Assembly (NCBI RefSeq): GCF_020194175.1
Contig: NZ_JADYVX010000011.1
Coordinates: 124,001-188,000 of the forward strand
From: Bradyrhizobium sp. BRP22
GTDB taxonomy: Bacteria; Pseudomonadota; Alphaproteobacteria; Rhizobiales; Xanthobacteraceae
Direction of reading: 5' to 3'
DNA length: 64,000 nucleotides
A program made the position numbers and the translations under genes. The notes beneath the pieces were generated by a model. The model did not search any database. It had not been told where the DNA came from and saw only the letters and a program-made list of their open reading frames with translations. Shown here piece by piece: positions 28,050 to 36,336 of this stretch. Positions within the stretch are counted from its first letter, which is position 1; each line of letters opens with the position of its first letter.

Positions 28050-28153
28050 GCGCAGGGAAAGCCGGGTGCCGGTCGCACCCGTGGGCCCCGTGCAACAAAA
28101 AGCACGGGGGTAGGACCACAGGTCAACCGAAGCAACTCCGGCTTTCCCTGCGC
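28050..28153. other. Compact three-stem structured element
   Basis: A perfect 16-bp outer stem pairs GCGCAGGGAAAGCCGG (28050-28065) with CCGGCTTTCCCTGCGC (28138-28153). Inside lie a hairpin GGGTGC-CGGTC-GCACCC (28064-28080, overlapping the outer arm by two bases) and a perfect 8-bp hairpin CCCCGTGC-AACAAAAA-GCACGGGG (28086-28109). I recall closely similar blocks in other Bradyrhizobium-type intergenic regions. It may be a mobile non-coding repeat or a structured RNA. Confidence 0.6.
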
Positions 28154-28480
28154 GATGGTTTACGGCTTACTTCGCGCTCTTCCCGGTGACCGGGCTTTCT
28201 TGCCACCGTCGCCCTGTTTAACGAACAGGACTTAGCGCCAGCGTCGGGGCGCCAGAACCACACGACTTCGCCGTCCACGGATAGTCACGCTCGTCAGTCG
28301 CAACACCCGCGTCCACCGCATCTCACCGCAACGTTCGTGACGATCGCGAGCCGCCCCTCATCTGCCGTGAGACGCGCGGAGTCATAGTGCTGATTTGCCC
28401 GACGACGGAAGCGGAATGTTTTTCGCGCGAGGACTGGACGAGGCAAATCATCTTGGAATCGCTGGCGAATTTTTCTCCGC

Positions 28481-28588
28481 CGTCATTCCGGGGCGATGCG
28501 AAGCATCGAGCCCGGAATCCATTTCTCCACCTGCGGCTGCGGCCTGATGGATTCCGGGCTCGCGACTTCGTCGCGCCCCGGAATGACG
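28481..28588. repeat. Interspersed palindrome, CGTCATTCCGGGG family (copy 2)
   Basis: Outer arms CGTCATTCCGGGGCG and CGCCCCGGAATGACG pair exactly; inner AGCCCGGAATCCAT and ATGGATTCCGGGCT also pair exactly. It is a longer variant of the elements at 3777-3856 and 55984-56064. It lies just beyond the 3' end of the molybdoenzyme gene. Confidence 0.85.
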
Positions 28589-28600
28589 GAGGGAAAGTGC

Positions 28601-29386
28601 TCAGCTTCCGCTGAACGAGTTGTAGCCCTGGTCTTCCCAGTAGCCGCCCTTGTAGTCGTTGGTGACTTCCATCGAGATCACGTATTTCGGATTCTTGAAG
28701 CCGAGCTTGGTCGGTACGCGGATCTTCATCGGATAACCGTAGGCGCGGGGCAGGATCTCGTCGGCGAATTTGAAGGTCATCTGTGTCTGCGGATGCAGCG
28801 CGGTCGCCATGTCCAGCGGCGAGTTGTAGCCGTCCTTGTCGGCGCACTGGAACCAGACATATTTCGCACGCGTATCGGCGCCGACGAGTTGAAGGAAATC
28901 GCGCAGCGGCGCGCCGGTCCAACTGCCGATCGCGCTCCAGCCCTCGACGCAGATATGGCGCGTGACCTGCTTGACCTGCGGCAGCTTGTAGAGCTCCTCC
29001 AGCGTCCACGGCTCCTTGTTCTCGACCAGGCCGCGCACCTCCAGCTTCCAGTCCTTGCCGTCGATCTCGGGGGCGTCGTCGAGATCGTAATAGGCGTTGA
29101 ACGGAAACGGCTTTGTAATGGCGCTTTCCGGAAAGGTCGGCGCCAGCGTGTTCGGATTGAACATCCAGGCCTGCACCGCATCGTTGAACTTCGAGATCTT
29201 GGCCAGCATCGTCTCGGCAGATGAACTGTCGATGACGTCACAGCCGGTGAGCAGCGTCAGTGCGCCGAAGCTGGCGCCGCCGGTGATGAAGCGCCGGCGT
29301 GTCAGGTCGGGCATCAGTTTGACGGCGTCCTTGACCAGCAGCTTCTTGTCGACCCCGGGGATCAGGAGCTTGCGCATACGACCCAT
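28601..29386 (-). CDS. Tat-exported molybdopterin-dependent oxidoreductase (sulfite oxidase fold)
   Basis: The 261-residue protein has a twin-arginine motif (TRRRFITGGASFG, about residues 29-41) and the sulfite-oxidase-type molybdopterin domain with the probable Mo-ligand cysteine in ICVEGWSAIGSW. It is related to MsrP (YedY), the periplasmic methionine sulfoxide reductase, but is clearly shorter than E. coli MsrP. It is followed by a cytochrome b gene rather than an MsrQ-like gene. AGGAGAAGG lies upstream of the ATG. The substrate is not determined by sequence. Confidence 0.85.
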   Translation of the reverse strand: MGRMRKLLIPGVDKKLLVKDAVKLMPDLTRRRFITGGASFGALTLLTGCDVIDSSSAETMLAKISKFNDAVQAWMFNPNTLAPTFPESAITKPFPFNAYYDLDDAPEIDGKDWKLEVRGLVENKEPWTLEELYKLPQVKQVTRHICVEGWSAIGSWTGAPLRDFLQLVGADTRAKYVWFQCADKDGYNSPLDMATALHPQTQMTFKFADEILPRAYGYPMKIRVPTKLGFKNPKYVISMEVTNDYKGGYWEDQGYNSFSGS

Positions 29387-29415
29387 GACCCTTCTCCTTT
29401 GAACACTCTTTTCGT

Positions 29416-29459
29416 CATGATCTTTTCCGAAAACCGGTTCCCACTTTTCGGGATCATGC
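29416..29459. repeat. Interspersed palindrome, AGCATGAT family (copy 2)
   Basis: Arms CATGATC (29416-29422) and GATCATG (29452-29458) enclose TTTTCCGAAAACCGGTTCCC. It lies between the cytochrome b and molybdoenzyme genes, so it is probably transcribed within this operon. Confidence 0.7.
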
Positions 29460-30092
29460 CTAACGACCGATGATCATGGCGCGCAGGCTCTTCGGCACCA
29501 GAACGGCCAGCGCGACGTGAACGACGAGGAAAGCGACGATCAGCGCCATGCAGATGAAGTGGACGTAGCGCGCGGCATCGTAGCCGCCAAACAGCGCGGT
29601 CAGCCACTGCAACTGCACCGGCTTCCAGATCGACAGGCCCGACAGCACGATGAAGACACCGACGATGATGATGCCGGCATACAACAGCTTCTGCACGTAA
29701 TTGTACTTGGTGAGATCATCGTGCGAGAGCTTGAAGCTCAGCGCCGCCTTGGTGTCCGAGATCACGCCGCCAGGGGTGATCGGCAGCAGCTTCCTGCGGA
29801 AGCGGCCGGTGACGAAGCCAAGGACGAGATAGACCAGACCATTGACCATCAGAAGCCACATCGCGGCGAAGTGCCAGAGCAGGGCGCCGCCGAGCCAGCC
29901 GCCGAGCGTGATGCTGCGGGAGAAGGTGAAATTGAACAGCGGCGAGGCGTTATAGATCTGCCAGCCTGACATGATCATCAGGATCATCGCGACCGCATTG
30001 ATCCAGTGCACGATCCGCACCCAGCCCGGCTGGATCACCCTGCCCGTGCTGGCGGAGGCGGCGTGCTCGTTGCTGACTGCAAGGCTCGACAT
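29460..30092 (-). CDS. Cytochrome b561-like membrane protein
   Basis: The 210-residue protein has four main hydrophobic segments and histidines placed for bis-haem b ligation: VRIVHWINAVAM near residue 25, GALLWHFAAMW, and YVHFICMALIVAFLVVHVALA near the C-terminus. This is the prokaryotic cytochrome b561/b6-type domain. It sits upstream of the molybdoenzyme gene on the same strand, so it probably passes electrons between the quinone pool and that enzyme. Confidence 0.85.
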   Translation of the reverse strand: MSSLAVSNEHAASASTGRVIQPGWVRIVHWINAVAMILMIMSGWQIYNASPLFNFTFSRSITLGGWLGGALLWHFAAMWLLMVNGLVYLVLGFVTGRFRRKLLPITPGGVISDTKAALSFKLSHDDLTKYNYVQKLLYAGIIIVGVFIVLSGLSIWKPVQLQWLTALFGGYDAARYVHFICMALIVAFLVVHVALAVLVPKSLRAMIIGR

Positions 30093-30197
30093 GGCTATTT
30101 CCCTGCTCGGAATTCGTTACGGAATTATACGCCCGGATCGGGCGGCTTGTTACGGCAATGCGCGCTATCAATTCGATGCGCATGGTGCATCGTGGTC

Positions 30198-30230
30198 ACA
30201 AAAAAGCGAGCCGGGTTTCCCCAGCCCGCT
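30198..30230 (-). terminator. Rho-independent terminator after the fasciclin gene
   Basis: Read on the minus strand: AGCGGGCTGGG (30230-30220), loop GAAA, CCCGGCTCGCT (30215-30205), then a T run (30205-30200). The stem contains two G-U pairs and no mismatch. It lies about 45 bases beyond the fasciclin stop and would separate it from the cytochrome b and molybdoenzyme genes. Confidence 0.85.
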
Positions 30231-30275
30231 GGTCCTCACGCGTCCTGTCTGGGGATGAAACAGGCGCGCGCGGTG

Positions 30276-30830
30276 TTACGACGCCGGCATCAACACGGTG
30301 TCGATCACATGGATCACGCCGTTCGACTGGTTGACGTTCGAGATCGTCACCGTCGACCAGTTGCCCTTGGCATCACCGATCGAGACCTTGCCGTCCTGCT
30401 TCTTCACGGTGAGTTCCTCGCCTTCGACGGTCTTGAGCTTCTTGCCGTCGGCAAGACTGGAGGCGTCGTACTTCCCGGCCACGACGTGATAGGTCAGGAT
30501 CTTGGTCAGAGTCGCCTTGTTCTCCGGCTTGACCAGGGTTTCGACGGTGCCGGCCGGCAATTTGCCGAAGGCCGTGTTGGTCGGCGCGAACACCGTGAAC
30601 GGGCCCTTGCCTTCCAGCGTGCCCACGAGACCGGCGGCCTTCACCGCGGCGACGAGCGTGGTGTGGTCCTTGGAATTGACCGCGTTCTGAATGATGTTCC
30701 GGGACGGGAACATCGCGGCGCCGCCGACCATCACGGTCTTTTCCTCGGCGCGAACCGGCGCCATCACGGTGGCGGTGAGCGCCAGCGCGCTGAAGGTTGC
30801 GGCGGCGAGAAGTGCTGTACGTTTCAACAT
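30276..30830 (-). CDS. Secreted fasciclin-domain protein
   Basis: A signal peptide (MLKRTALLAAATFSALALTA...VRAEE) precedes a single FAS1 domain with both conserved boxes: GPFTVFAPTNTAFGKLP and the NGVIHVIDTVLMP C-terminal motif, with ILTYHVVAGKYDA in between. FAS1 proteins usually mediate adhesion; the bacterial role is unclear. ATG 30830 has GGGAG upstream and fits the signal peptide; a TTG two codons earlier is not needed. A terminator separates it from the cytochrome b gene, so the association is positional. Confidence 0.9.
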   Translation of the reverse strand: MLKRTALLAAATFSALALTATVMAPVRAEEKTVMVGGAAMFPSRNIIQNAVNSKDHTTLVAAVKAAGLVGTLEGKGPFTVFAPTNTAFGKLPAGTVETLVKPENKATLTKILTYHVVAGKYDASSLADGKKLKTVEGEELTVKKQDGKVSIGDAKGNWSTVTISNVNQSNGVIHVIDTVLMPAS

Positions 30831-31020
30831 GGACAATCTCCCGTTTGGCTAAAAATGACCGGCGGAGCTGCCGCCGGGGATGAAAGGCAACGACGGTGCG
30901 GCTACCTGATTGCGCCGTCGTTGGCCGCAGCTACGGGAGGATTTGGGGCGCGGTTTCGCGGGATAATTTATCGTGATGGCTGAAACCAATTGGGGGCGAG
31001 GCCGTGGGGGGTGCGCGGCC

Positions 31021-31142
31021 GGTAGGGTGGGCACTCTCGCCCCTCATGGTGAGGAGCGCGCAGCGCTTCTCGAACCATAAGGCCCCGCCGGTGGCCTCGC
31101 CCTTCGAGACGCCTGCTTCGCAGGCTCCTGAGGGTGAGGGGA
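31021..31142. repeat. Interspersed repeat with GTAGGGTGGGCAC and CTCATGGTGAGGAG motifs
   Basis: The block starts GGTAGGGTGGGCACTCTCGC and contains CCCTCATGGTGAGGAGCGCG, CTTCTCGAACCATAAGGCC and, in reverse orientation, CCTTCGAGACGCCTGCTTCG and CTCCTGAGGGTGAGGGG. Similar CTCATGGTGAGGAG...CTTCGAGACGC blocks are common between genes in Bradyrhizobium-type genomes (general knowledge). It fills the gap between the SDR 3' end and the fasciclin 5' side. Confidence 0.6.
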
Positions 31143-31208
31143 TGGATTGGAGCACGCCATCCGTCCCCGTCATTGCAATGACGATGTCGTCCCGTGCGCG
31201 ATGGGTGA

Positions 31209-31970
31209 CTAATCTCGGCTTGCGGGCGTCTGGATGAAGCCGCGGTTGTGGGTCGGGCTGATCAGGATCTCGTTGACGCAGACCCGCGGCGGCAGGCTGG
31301 CGACGAAGGCGATGGTGCGGCCGAGATCCTCCGGCTGCAGCATCTTGGCCTGCTCGGCCTCGCTCGGCACCACCGGCCGCAGCTTCAGAATCGGTGTCGC
31401 GACCTCGCCCGGCGACAGGCAGCAGGCGCGCAGTCCGTTGACGCATTCATCCATGTTGAAGGAATGGGTCAGCGCCAGCACCGCATGCTTGGTCGTGGTG
31501 TAGGCGGGTCCCGGCATCTTCGAGACATGACGCCCGGCCCAGGAGGCGACGTTGATGATGCAGCCGTCCTGCTGCTTGCGCATCGCCGGCAGCACCGCAT
31601 GGATGCAATAGAGCACGCCGTTGAGATTGACCTCGACGAGCTTGTCCCAGCCTTCCAGCTCCATGTCGGCCCAGCTCCGCTTCGGCACGTTGATGCCGGC
31701 GCTGTTGACCAGCAGGTCGATACGGCCGTGCTTCGCCAGGATCTGCTCGGCGGCCTTGTTGACGTCGTGCTTATTGCTGACGTCGAGCGCGATGGCCGAG
31801 GCCTTGCCGCCCTTCCTGGTGATGCTGGCGACCACCCGGTCCAGCTCCTCCTTGCGGCGGCCCGAGACCACCACGGTCCAGCCGTCGGCCGCCAGGAATT
31901 CGGCCCCGGACTCGCCGATGCCGGTGCCGCCGCCCGTCACCCAGGCCACGCGTTTCCCATGATTTGTCAT
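31209..31970 (-). CDS. SDR-family short-chain dehydrogenase/reductase
   Basis: The 253-residue classical SDR has the dinucleotide motif VTGGGTGIGESGAEFL at the N-terminus, LVNSAGINVP in the middle and the catalytic PAYTTTKHAV (Tyr-xxx-Lys). No signal peptide is present. The position of an arginine-rich GRRKEEL segment after beta-2 suggests NADP(H) preference. The substrate is unknown. It is divergent from matB. Confidence 0.88.
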   Translation of the reverse strand: MTNHGKRVAWVTGGGTGIGESGAEFLAADGWTVVVSGRRKEELDRVVASITRKGGKASAIALDVSNKHDVNKAAEQILAKHGRIDLLVNSAGINVPKRSWADMELEGWDKLVEVNLNGVLYCIHAVLPAMRKQQDGCIINVASWAGRHVSKMPGPAYTTTKHAVLALTHSFNMDECVNGLRACCLSPGEVATPILKLRPVVPSEAEQAKMLQPEDLGRTIAFVASLPPRVCVNEILISPTHNRGFIQTPASRD

Positions 31971-32059
31971 GCAAACTGTCTCCGTTGCTTTTCAAAGGGC
32001 GTATTTGCTAAGCCACTCGCCGGATTTTCCTGGCCTTCCTGCCCTTCAGGGGATGTTGC

Positions 32060-33589
32060 ATGAACACCAGCGCCAACGGCAACCTGTTTTCCCGCCTGTT
32101 CGACGGTCTCGACGATCCGAGCAGGCTTGCGATCGAACAGCTTGACGGCACGAAGATCAGCTATGCCGACCTGATCGCGCGCACCGGGCAGATGGCGAAC
32201 GTGCTGGTCTCACGCGGCGTCAAAGTCGGCGACCGCGTTGCAGCGCAAACCGAAAAGTCGGTGCAAGGTCTCGTGCTGTATCTCGCGACTGTACGCGCCG
32301 GCGCGGTCTATTTGCCGCTCAACACCGCCTATACGCTGAACGAGCTCGACTACTTCATCACCGACGCCGAGCCGTCGCTGGTGGTATGCGATCCCTCGAA
32401 GGCCGAGGGTATCAGAACGATCGCGGCGAAAGTCGGCGCCAACATCGAGACGCTCGGCCCCGACGGCAAGGGTTCGCTGACGGATGCCGCCGCCAAGGCC
32501 AGCGAGGGGTTCAAGACGGTCGCGCGCGCCAATGATGACCTCGCCGCGATCCTCTACACATCAGGCACCACCGGCCGCTCCAAGGGCGCGATGCTGAGCC
32601 ACGACAATCTCGCTTCGAACTCGCTGTCGCTGGTCGACTATTGGCGCTTCACCAGGGATGACGTGCTGATCCACGCGCTGCCGATCTATCACACCCACGG
32701 TCTGTTCGTGGCCAGCAACGTCACGCTGTTCGCGCGCGGCTCGATGATCTTCCTGCCGAAATTCGATCCGGACCTGATCATCAAGCTGATGGCGCGCGCC
32801 ACCGTGCTGATGGGCGTACCGACCTTCTATACGCGCCTCTTGCAGAACCCCGCGCTGAACAAGGAGACGACGAAGCACATGCGGCTGTTCATTTCGGGCT
32901 CGGCGCCGCTTCTGGCCGACACCCATCGCGAGTGGTCGGCCCGCACCGGTCATGCCGTGCTCGAACGCTACGGCATGACCGAGACCAACATGAACACGTC
33001 GAACCCCTATGACGGCGAGCGTGTGCCCGGTGCGGTCGGCTTTCCGCTGCCGGGCGTCTCCGCGCGCGTCACCGACCCTGACACCGGCAAGGTGCTGCCG
33101 GCGGAGACCATCGGCGTGATCGAGGTCAAGGGCCCGAACGTGTTCAAGGGCTACTGGCGGATGCCGGAGAAGACCAAGGCCGAATTCCGCGACGACGGCT
33201 TCTTCATCACCGGCGATCTCGGCAAGATCGACGCCAAGGGTTATGTCCACATCCTCGGCCGCGGCAAGGACCTCGTGATCTCGGGCGGCTTCAACGTCTA
33301 TCCCAAGGAAATCGAGACCGAGATCGACGGCATGCCCGGCGTCGTCGAATCCGCCGTGATCGGCGTGCCGCATGCCGATTTCGGCGAAGGCGTCACGGCC
33401 GTCGTGGTGCGCCAGCCCGGGGCCAAGATCGACGAAGCGACAGTGCTGAATGGCCTCGAAGGGCGATTGGCAAAATTCAAGATGCCGAAGCGCGTGTTCA
33501 TCGTCGACGAACTGCCGCGCAACACCATGGGCAAGGTGCAGAAAAATATTCTGCGGGATACGTATAAGGATATTTATACGAAGAAGTAG
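32060..33589 (+). CDS. matB: Malonyl-CoA synthetase (MatB-type)
   Basis: MatB ligates malonate to CoA with ATP. The 509-residue ANL-superfamily protein has AILYTSGTTGRSKGAMLSH (ATP binding, near residue 166), ERYGMTETNMNTSNPYDG, the hinge region LGRGKDLVISGGFNVYPKE and the C-terminal catalytic lysine in NTMGKVQKN. I recognise long stretches as almost identical to the characterised Rhodopseudomonas palustris MatB. No malonyl-CoA decarboxylase gene is adjacent. It provides malonyl-CoA from free malonate. Confidence 0.94.
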   Translation: MNTSANGNLFSRLFDGLDDPSRLAIEQLDGTKISYADLIARTGQMANVLVSRGVKVGDRVAAQTEKSVQGLVLYLATVRAGAVYLPLNTAYTLNELDYFITDAEPSLVVCDPSKAEGIRTIAAKVGANIETLGPDGKGSLTDAAAKASEGFKTVARANDDLAAILYTSGTTGRSKGAMLSHDNLASNSLSLVDYWRFTRDDVLIHALPIYHTHGLFVASNVTLFARGSMIFLPKFDPDLIIKLMARATVLMGVPTFYTRLLQNPALNKETTKHMRLFISGSAPLLADTHREWSARTGHAVLERYGMTETNMNTSNPYDGERVPGAVGFPLPGVSARVTDPDTGKVLPAETIGVIEVKGPNVFKGYWRMPEKTKAEFRDDGFFITGDLGKIDAKGYVHILGRGKDLVISGGFNVYPKEIETEIDGMPGVVESAVIGVPHADFGEGVTAVVVRQPGAKIDEATVLNGLEGRLAKFKMPKRVFIVDELPRNTMGKVQKNILRDTYKDIYTKK

Positions 33590-33617
33590 GAGCGGCAGCC
33601 GCTCCGGGGAAGAGATC

Positions 33618-34115
33618 GTGGACAGAGATCAGGCGGAAGAGATTCACGAATATCTGCTTGACGTTGTTGAGTCGCTCGAGCGAGCAGAGGGAGCGATCTC
33701 CGCCCTCGGTGAGGAAGCACGAAGGATGTTCGCCAACGGTCTTGGGGCAGCCGGCGATGCCGTGTACTACGAGCTACTGTTCGTGCTCTACAAGAAATAC
33801 CCGGATCTAAGACCGCCGGATAAAGAGCACCCGCACATCCTCAGCACACTTCGTTGGGAAGAGGTTTCGCTTCCCCCTTCGGTTTCCCAAGCCGACATCG
33901 ATCGGATCATCTTTTCGGTGCTGCATTCTGAGTGGCGCAAGACAGCGGCGATCATTGGCTGGGCGCTCGATCGCTGTAGGGAACTAGGACTGGCGGTCAG
34001 CGATGAGGTTCTCGCTGCGCGGCTCGGTGCATTGGCTGAAGCCGACCACCTTGAGAGCCAAGGCGATCTCCGCATGTGGCGGCACAGTGAGGTAAGGAAA
34101 AAACCGTCGAGCTGA
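33618..34115 (+). CDS. Hypothetical protein, possibly DUF3658-like (165 aa)
   Basis: A GTG at 33618 (VDRDQAEEIHEYLLDVVESL), preceded by GGGGAAGAG, opens a soluble, acidic 165-residue protein. The first half is helical; a central HSEWRKTAAIIGWALDRC and a C-terminal LADHLESQGDLRMWRHSEVR-like ending (here AEADHLESQGDLRMWRHSEV) resemble the end of DUF3658 proteins. That link is from memory and weak. It follows matB by 28 bases and may be co-transcribed. Confidence 0.65.
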   Translation: MDRDQAEEIHEYLLDVVESLERAEGAISALGEEARRMFANGLGAAGDAVYYELLFVLYKKYPDLRPPDKEHPHILSTLRWEEVSLPPSVSQADIDRIIFSVLHSEWRKTAAIIGWALDRCRELGLAVSDEVLAARLGALAEADHLESQGDLRMWRHSEVRKKPSS

Positions 34116-34137
34116 CGGTTGGCCGATGAAGGCGCCA

Positions 34138-34226
34138 TAGCCCGGGTGGAGTGCCAGCGTAACCCGGGACCGCCGGCAGATGTTGATGAGGTGTCCCCGG
34201 GTTGCGCTGCGCTCCACCCGGGCCAC
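34138..34226. repeat. Interspersed palindrome, AGCCCGGGTGGAG family
   Basis: Outer arms GCCCGGGTGGAG (34140-34151) and CTCCACCCGGGC (34212-34223) are exact complements. Inner AACCCGGGA and TCCCCGGGTT also pair. It lies between convergent genes and could stop transcription from both sides. Half of this unit appears at 14308-14334. Confidence 0.8.
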
Positions 34227-34230
34227 GAGG

Positions 34231-35088
34231 CTACTGCCCGCTCACGAGGCTGATCACGAACCGGCCGCCGACGATGAAGAGGTAGGCGCCGAACGCCATC
34301 TCCAGCGCGCGCTTCGACAGCGCGTGCGCGAGCTTCACGCCGAGCGGCGCCGTGATCAGCGTGGTCGGCATCACCAGGAGCGCGCCGATCAGCGAGACAT
34401 AGCCGAGCGCGAACGGGACTTGCAGCGCGAGGATATCGGGAAAGCGCGCGGCGGCCGGCCAGCCGGCATACACATAACCAAGCGCGCCGGGGATCGAGAT
34501 CAGCACCGCAAGCGCCGAGGAGGTCGCGACCGCCTGATGGATTGGCCGGCCATAGAAGGTCATCAAGAGATTGGCGAACAGGCCGCCGCCGATCCCCATC
34601 AAGGTCGAGAGCAGGCCGACGAAGAAGCCGTAGACGCGCATCAGAAAACCCTTCGGCAGTTCGTCGCCGAACTTCCAACTCTCGCGCGACAACAGCAGCC
34701 GCGCCGCGGCCGACCACGCCACCATCACGAACACGATCTTGAACAGCCGCTCCGGCGCGAACCGCGCGGTGACGCTGCCGGCGATGACGCCGAGCACGAT
34801 CGGAAGCCACCAGCGCCTGAGCACAGTCATATCGACCGCACCACGGCGATAGTGGGCCCGAAACGAACTGAGCGAGGTCGGGATGATGATGGCGAGCGAG
34901 GTGCCGATGCAGAGCGGCATCCGCACCTCCAGCGGTACGCCGGCGAGGCGGAAGCATTCGTAGAACACCGGCACCAGGATCGCGCCGCCGCCGATACCGA
35001 ACAGGCCGGCGAGAAAGCCGGACAGCGCGCCAACCGCGATCAGCAACAATGCGAGTTCGACGAGTTCGGTGAGATCGAGGCCAGCCAT
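34231..35088 (-). CDS. TauE/SafE-family sulfite/organosulfur exporter
   Basis: The 285-residue protein has about eight membrane segments and the family motifs GFLAGLFGIGGGAILVPVFY near the N-terminus and GFFVGLLSTLMGIGGGLFAN in the second half, reflecting the internal duplication typical of TauE/SafE. Substrates of the family include sulfite and sulfoacetate, but its real substrate cannot be inferred. It is divergent from a LysR regulator 115 bases away, which may control it. Confidence 0.92.
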   Translation of the reverse strand: MAGLDLTELVELALLLIAVGALSGFLAGLFGIGGGAILVPVFYECFRLAGVPLEVRMPLCIGTSLAIIIPTSLSSFRAHYRRGAVDMTVLRRWWLPIVLGVIAGSVTARFAPERLFKIVFVMVAWSAAARLLLSRESWKFGDELPKGFLMRVYGFFVGLLSTLMGIGGGLFANLLMTFYGRPIHQAVATSSALAVLISIPGALGYVYAGWPAAARFPDILALQVPFALGYVSLIGALLVMPTTLITAPLGVKLAHALSKRALEMAFGAYLFIVGGRFVISLVSGQ

Positions 35089-35203
35089 GATGTCCCTGCG
35101 GCGCGGCGTTTAATCCCTGCCGCTTCCGAAGGCTAGACCCTTGTCAAAGCCGGGAGTATCTAGCCAGCTCGGTTGATAGCCTTGCGAATTTCGGAAGGAT
35201 CGG

Positions 35204-36127
35204 ATGGACCAGCTTGCGGCCATGGCGACCTTTGTCCGCGCGGTGGAGGCGGGCAGCCTTTCGGCAGCGGCACGATCGCTGCCGAGCTCGCTGACCTCGG
35301 TCAGCCGCCAGATCTCGGCGCTGGAGGAGCATTTCGGCACCCGCCTGCTGCTCCGCACCACGCGGCAGCTCGCGCTGACCGACGATGGCCGCCTGCTCTA
35401 CGAGCGCGCGAAATCGATCCTGGGCGAGGTGAAGGAAATCGAAGCCGCATTGTCGCGCGACCGTCGCCAGCCCTCCGGACGGATTCGCGTCAGCTCGCCA
35501 AGCCTGATGGGACGGCTCGTGCTTGCGCCGCTGCTCGCCGAATTCCTGCGCCGCTATCCGTTGCTGTCCGTCGACCTGGTCCTGGTCGATCGCGCCGTCG
35601 ATATGGTCGAGGAAGACATCCACCTCGCGATTCGCGTGGGCCGCTTGCGGGATTCGCAATTGGTCGCGCGCAAGCTCGCCGACCTCAGGATGATCGTATG
35701 CGCCTCGCCGGCCTATCTCGCGCGCCGTGGGATACCGCAGGCACCGCGCGACCTCGCCGATCATGATTGCCTGGTGTTCTCCGACGCGCCCGGCAGCGCC
35801 GAATGGCGCTTCGCCGAAAGCGCGAAGGCGAACCGCAAAATCCGCATATCCGGTCGGCTCTGGATGAATAGCCTCGACGCGCTTGTCACGGCGGCGAAGG
35901 AAGGGGCGGGCATTGTGCGCGTGCCGTCCTGGCAGGTGGATACCGAATTGATGGCCGGCAACTTGCGGCGCATCCTTGCCGAGTACGAGCCGCCGCCCAC
36001 GCCGCTGCACCTGGTGTTTCAGCCCTCGCGGCTTGCCTCGCCAAAGACCCGGGCATTTGTCGATTATCTGGTTGAACGATGGCGGGCCATTGATCCCTTC
36101 CGCGCGCACACGGCCGCAGCTTCGTAG
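35204..36127 (+). CDS. LysR-family transcriptional regulator
   Basis: The 307-residue protein has an N-terminal winged helix (MATFVRAVEAGSLSAAARSL, then SVSRQISALEEHFGTRLLLR) and a C-terminal periplasmic-binding-like effector domain with RIRVSSPSLMGRLVLAPLLA. The SAAARSL...ISALE...LL arrangement is standard for LysR regulators. It is divergent from the TauE/SafE exporter gene, a common regulator-target arrangement. The effector is unknown. Confidence 0.93.
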   Translation: MDQLAAMATFVRAVEAGSLSAAARSLPSSLTSVSRQISALEEHFGTRLLLRTTRQLALTDDGRLLYERAKSILGEVKEIEAALSRDRRQPSGRIRVSSPSLMGRLVLAPLLAEFLRRYPLLSVDLVLVDRAVDMVEEDIHLAIRVGRLRDSQLVARKLADLRMIVCASPAYLARRGIPQAPRDLADHDCLVFSDAPGSAEWRFAESAKANRKIRISGRLWMNSLDALVTAAKEGAGIVRVPSWQVDTELMAGNLRRILAEYEPPPTPLHLVFQPSRLASPKTRAFVDYLVERWRAIDPFRAHTAAAS

Positions 36128-36336
36128 TGGAATCTCAATTCGCTTCTTGGCCCCACGCAACCGCCCTGGTATACCAAGCCTCTGATCGGCCTGCTTCATC
36201 AATGATGTAGCAATGAACGACCGTTCGGTTTGCAGGCATTTGGCCGTTGCGCTGTTAGATTCGACTCCGTAAATAGAATTTATCTACCGCGTTCCCCGCT
36301 GGGCCGGCCGCGGCCCCACCAACCTCAAAGCCGCCG

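Larger units (their letters stand above)
27759..28600. other. Repeat-rich intergenic region
   Basis: An 842-base gap between convergent genes (MFS and the molybdoenzyme). From left to right it holds a GTCATCATCCGCGAA-type palindrome (27825-27961), a three-stem structured element (28050-28153), about 300 bases with no feature I recognise, and a CGTCATTCCGGGG-type palindrome (28481-28588). No convincing protein gene is present. Confidence 0.6.

Noticed and set aside
28050..28153. A tRNA or an intrinsic terminator
   Set aside because: It has several stems, but no anticodon-loop or T-loop signature, no CCA end and no T tract after any stem.
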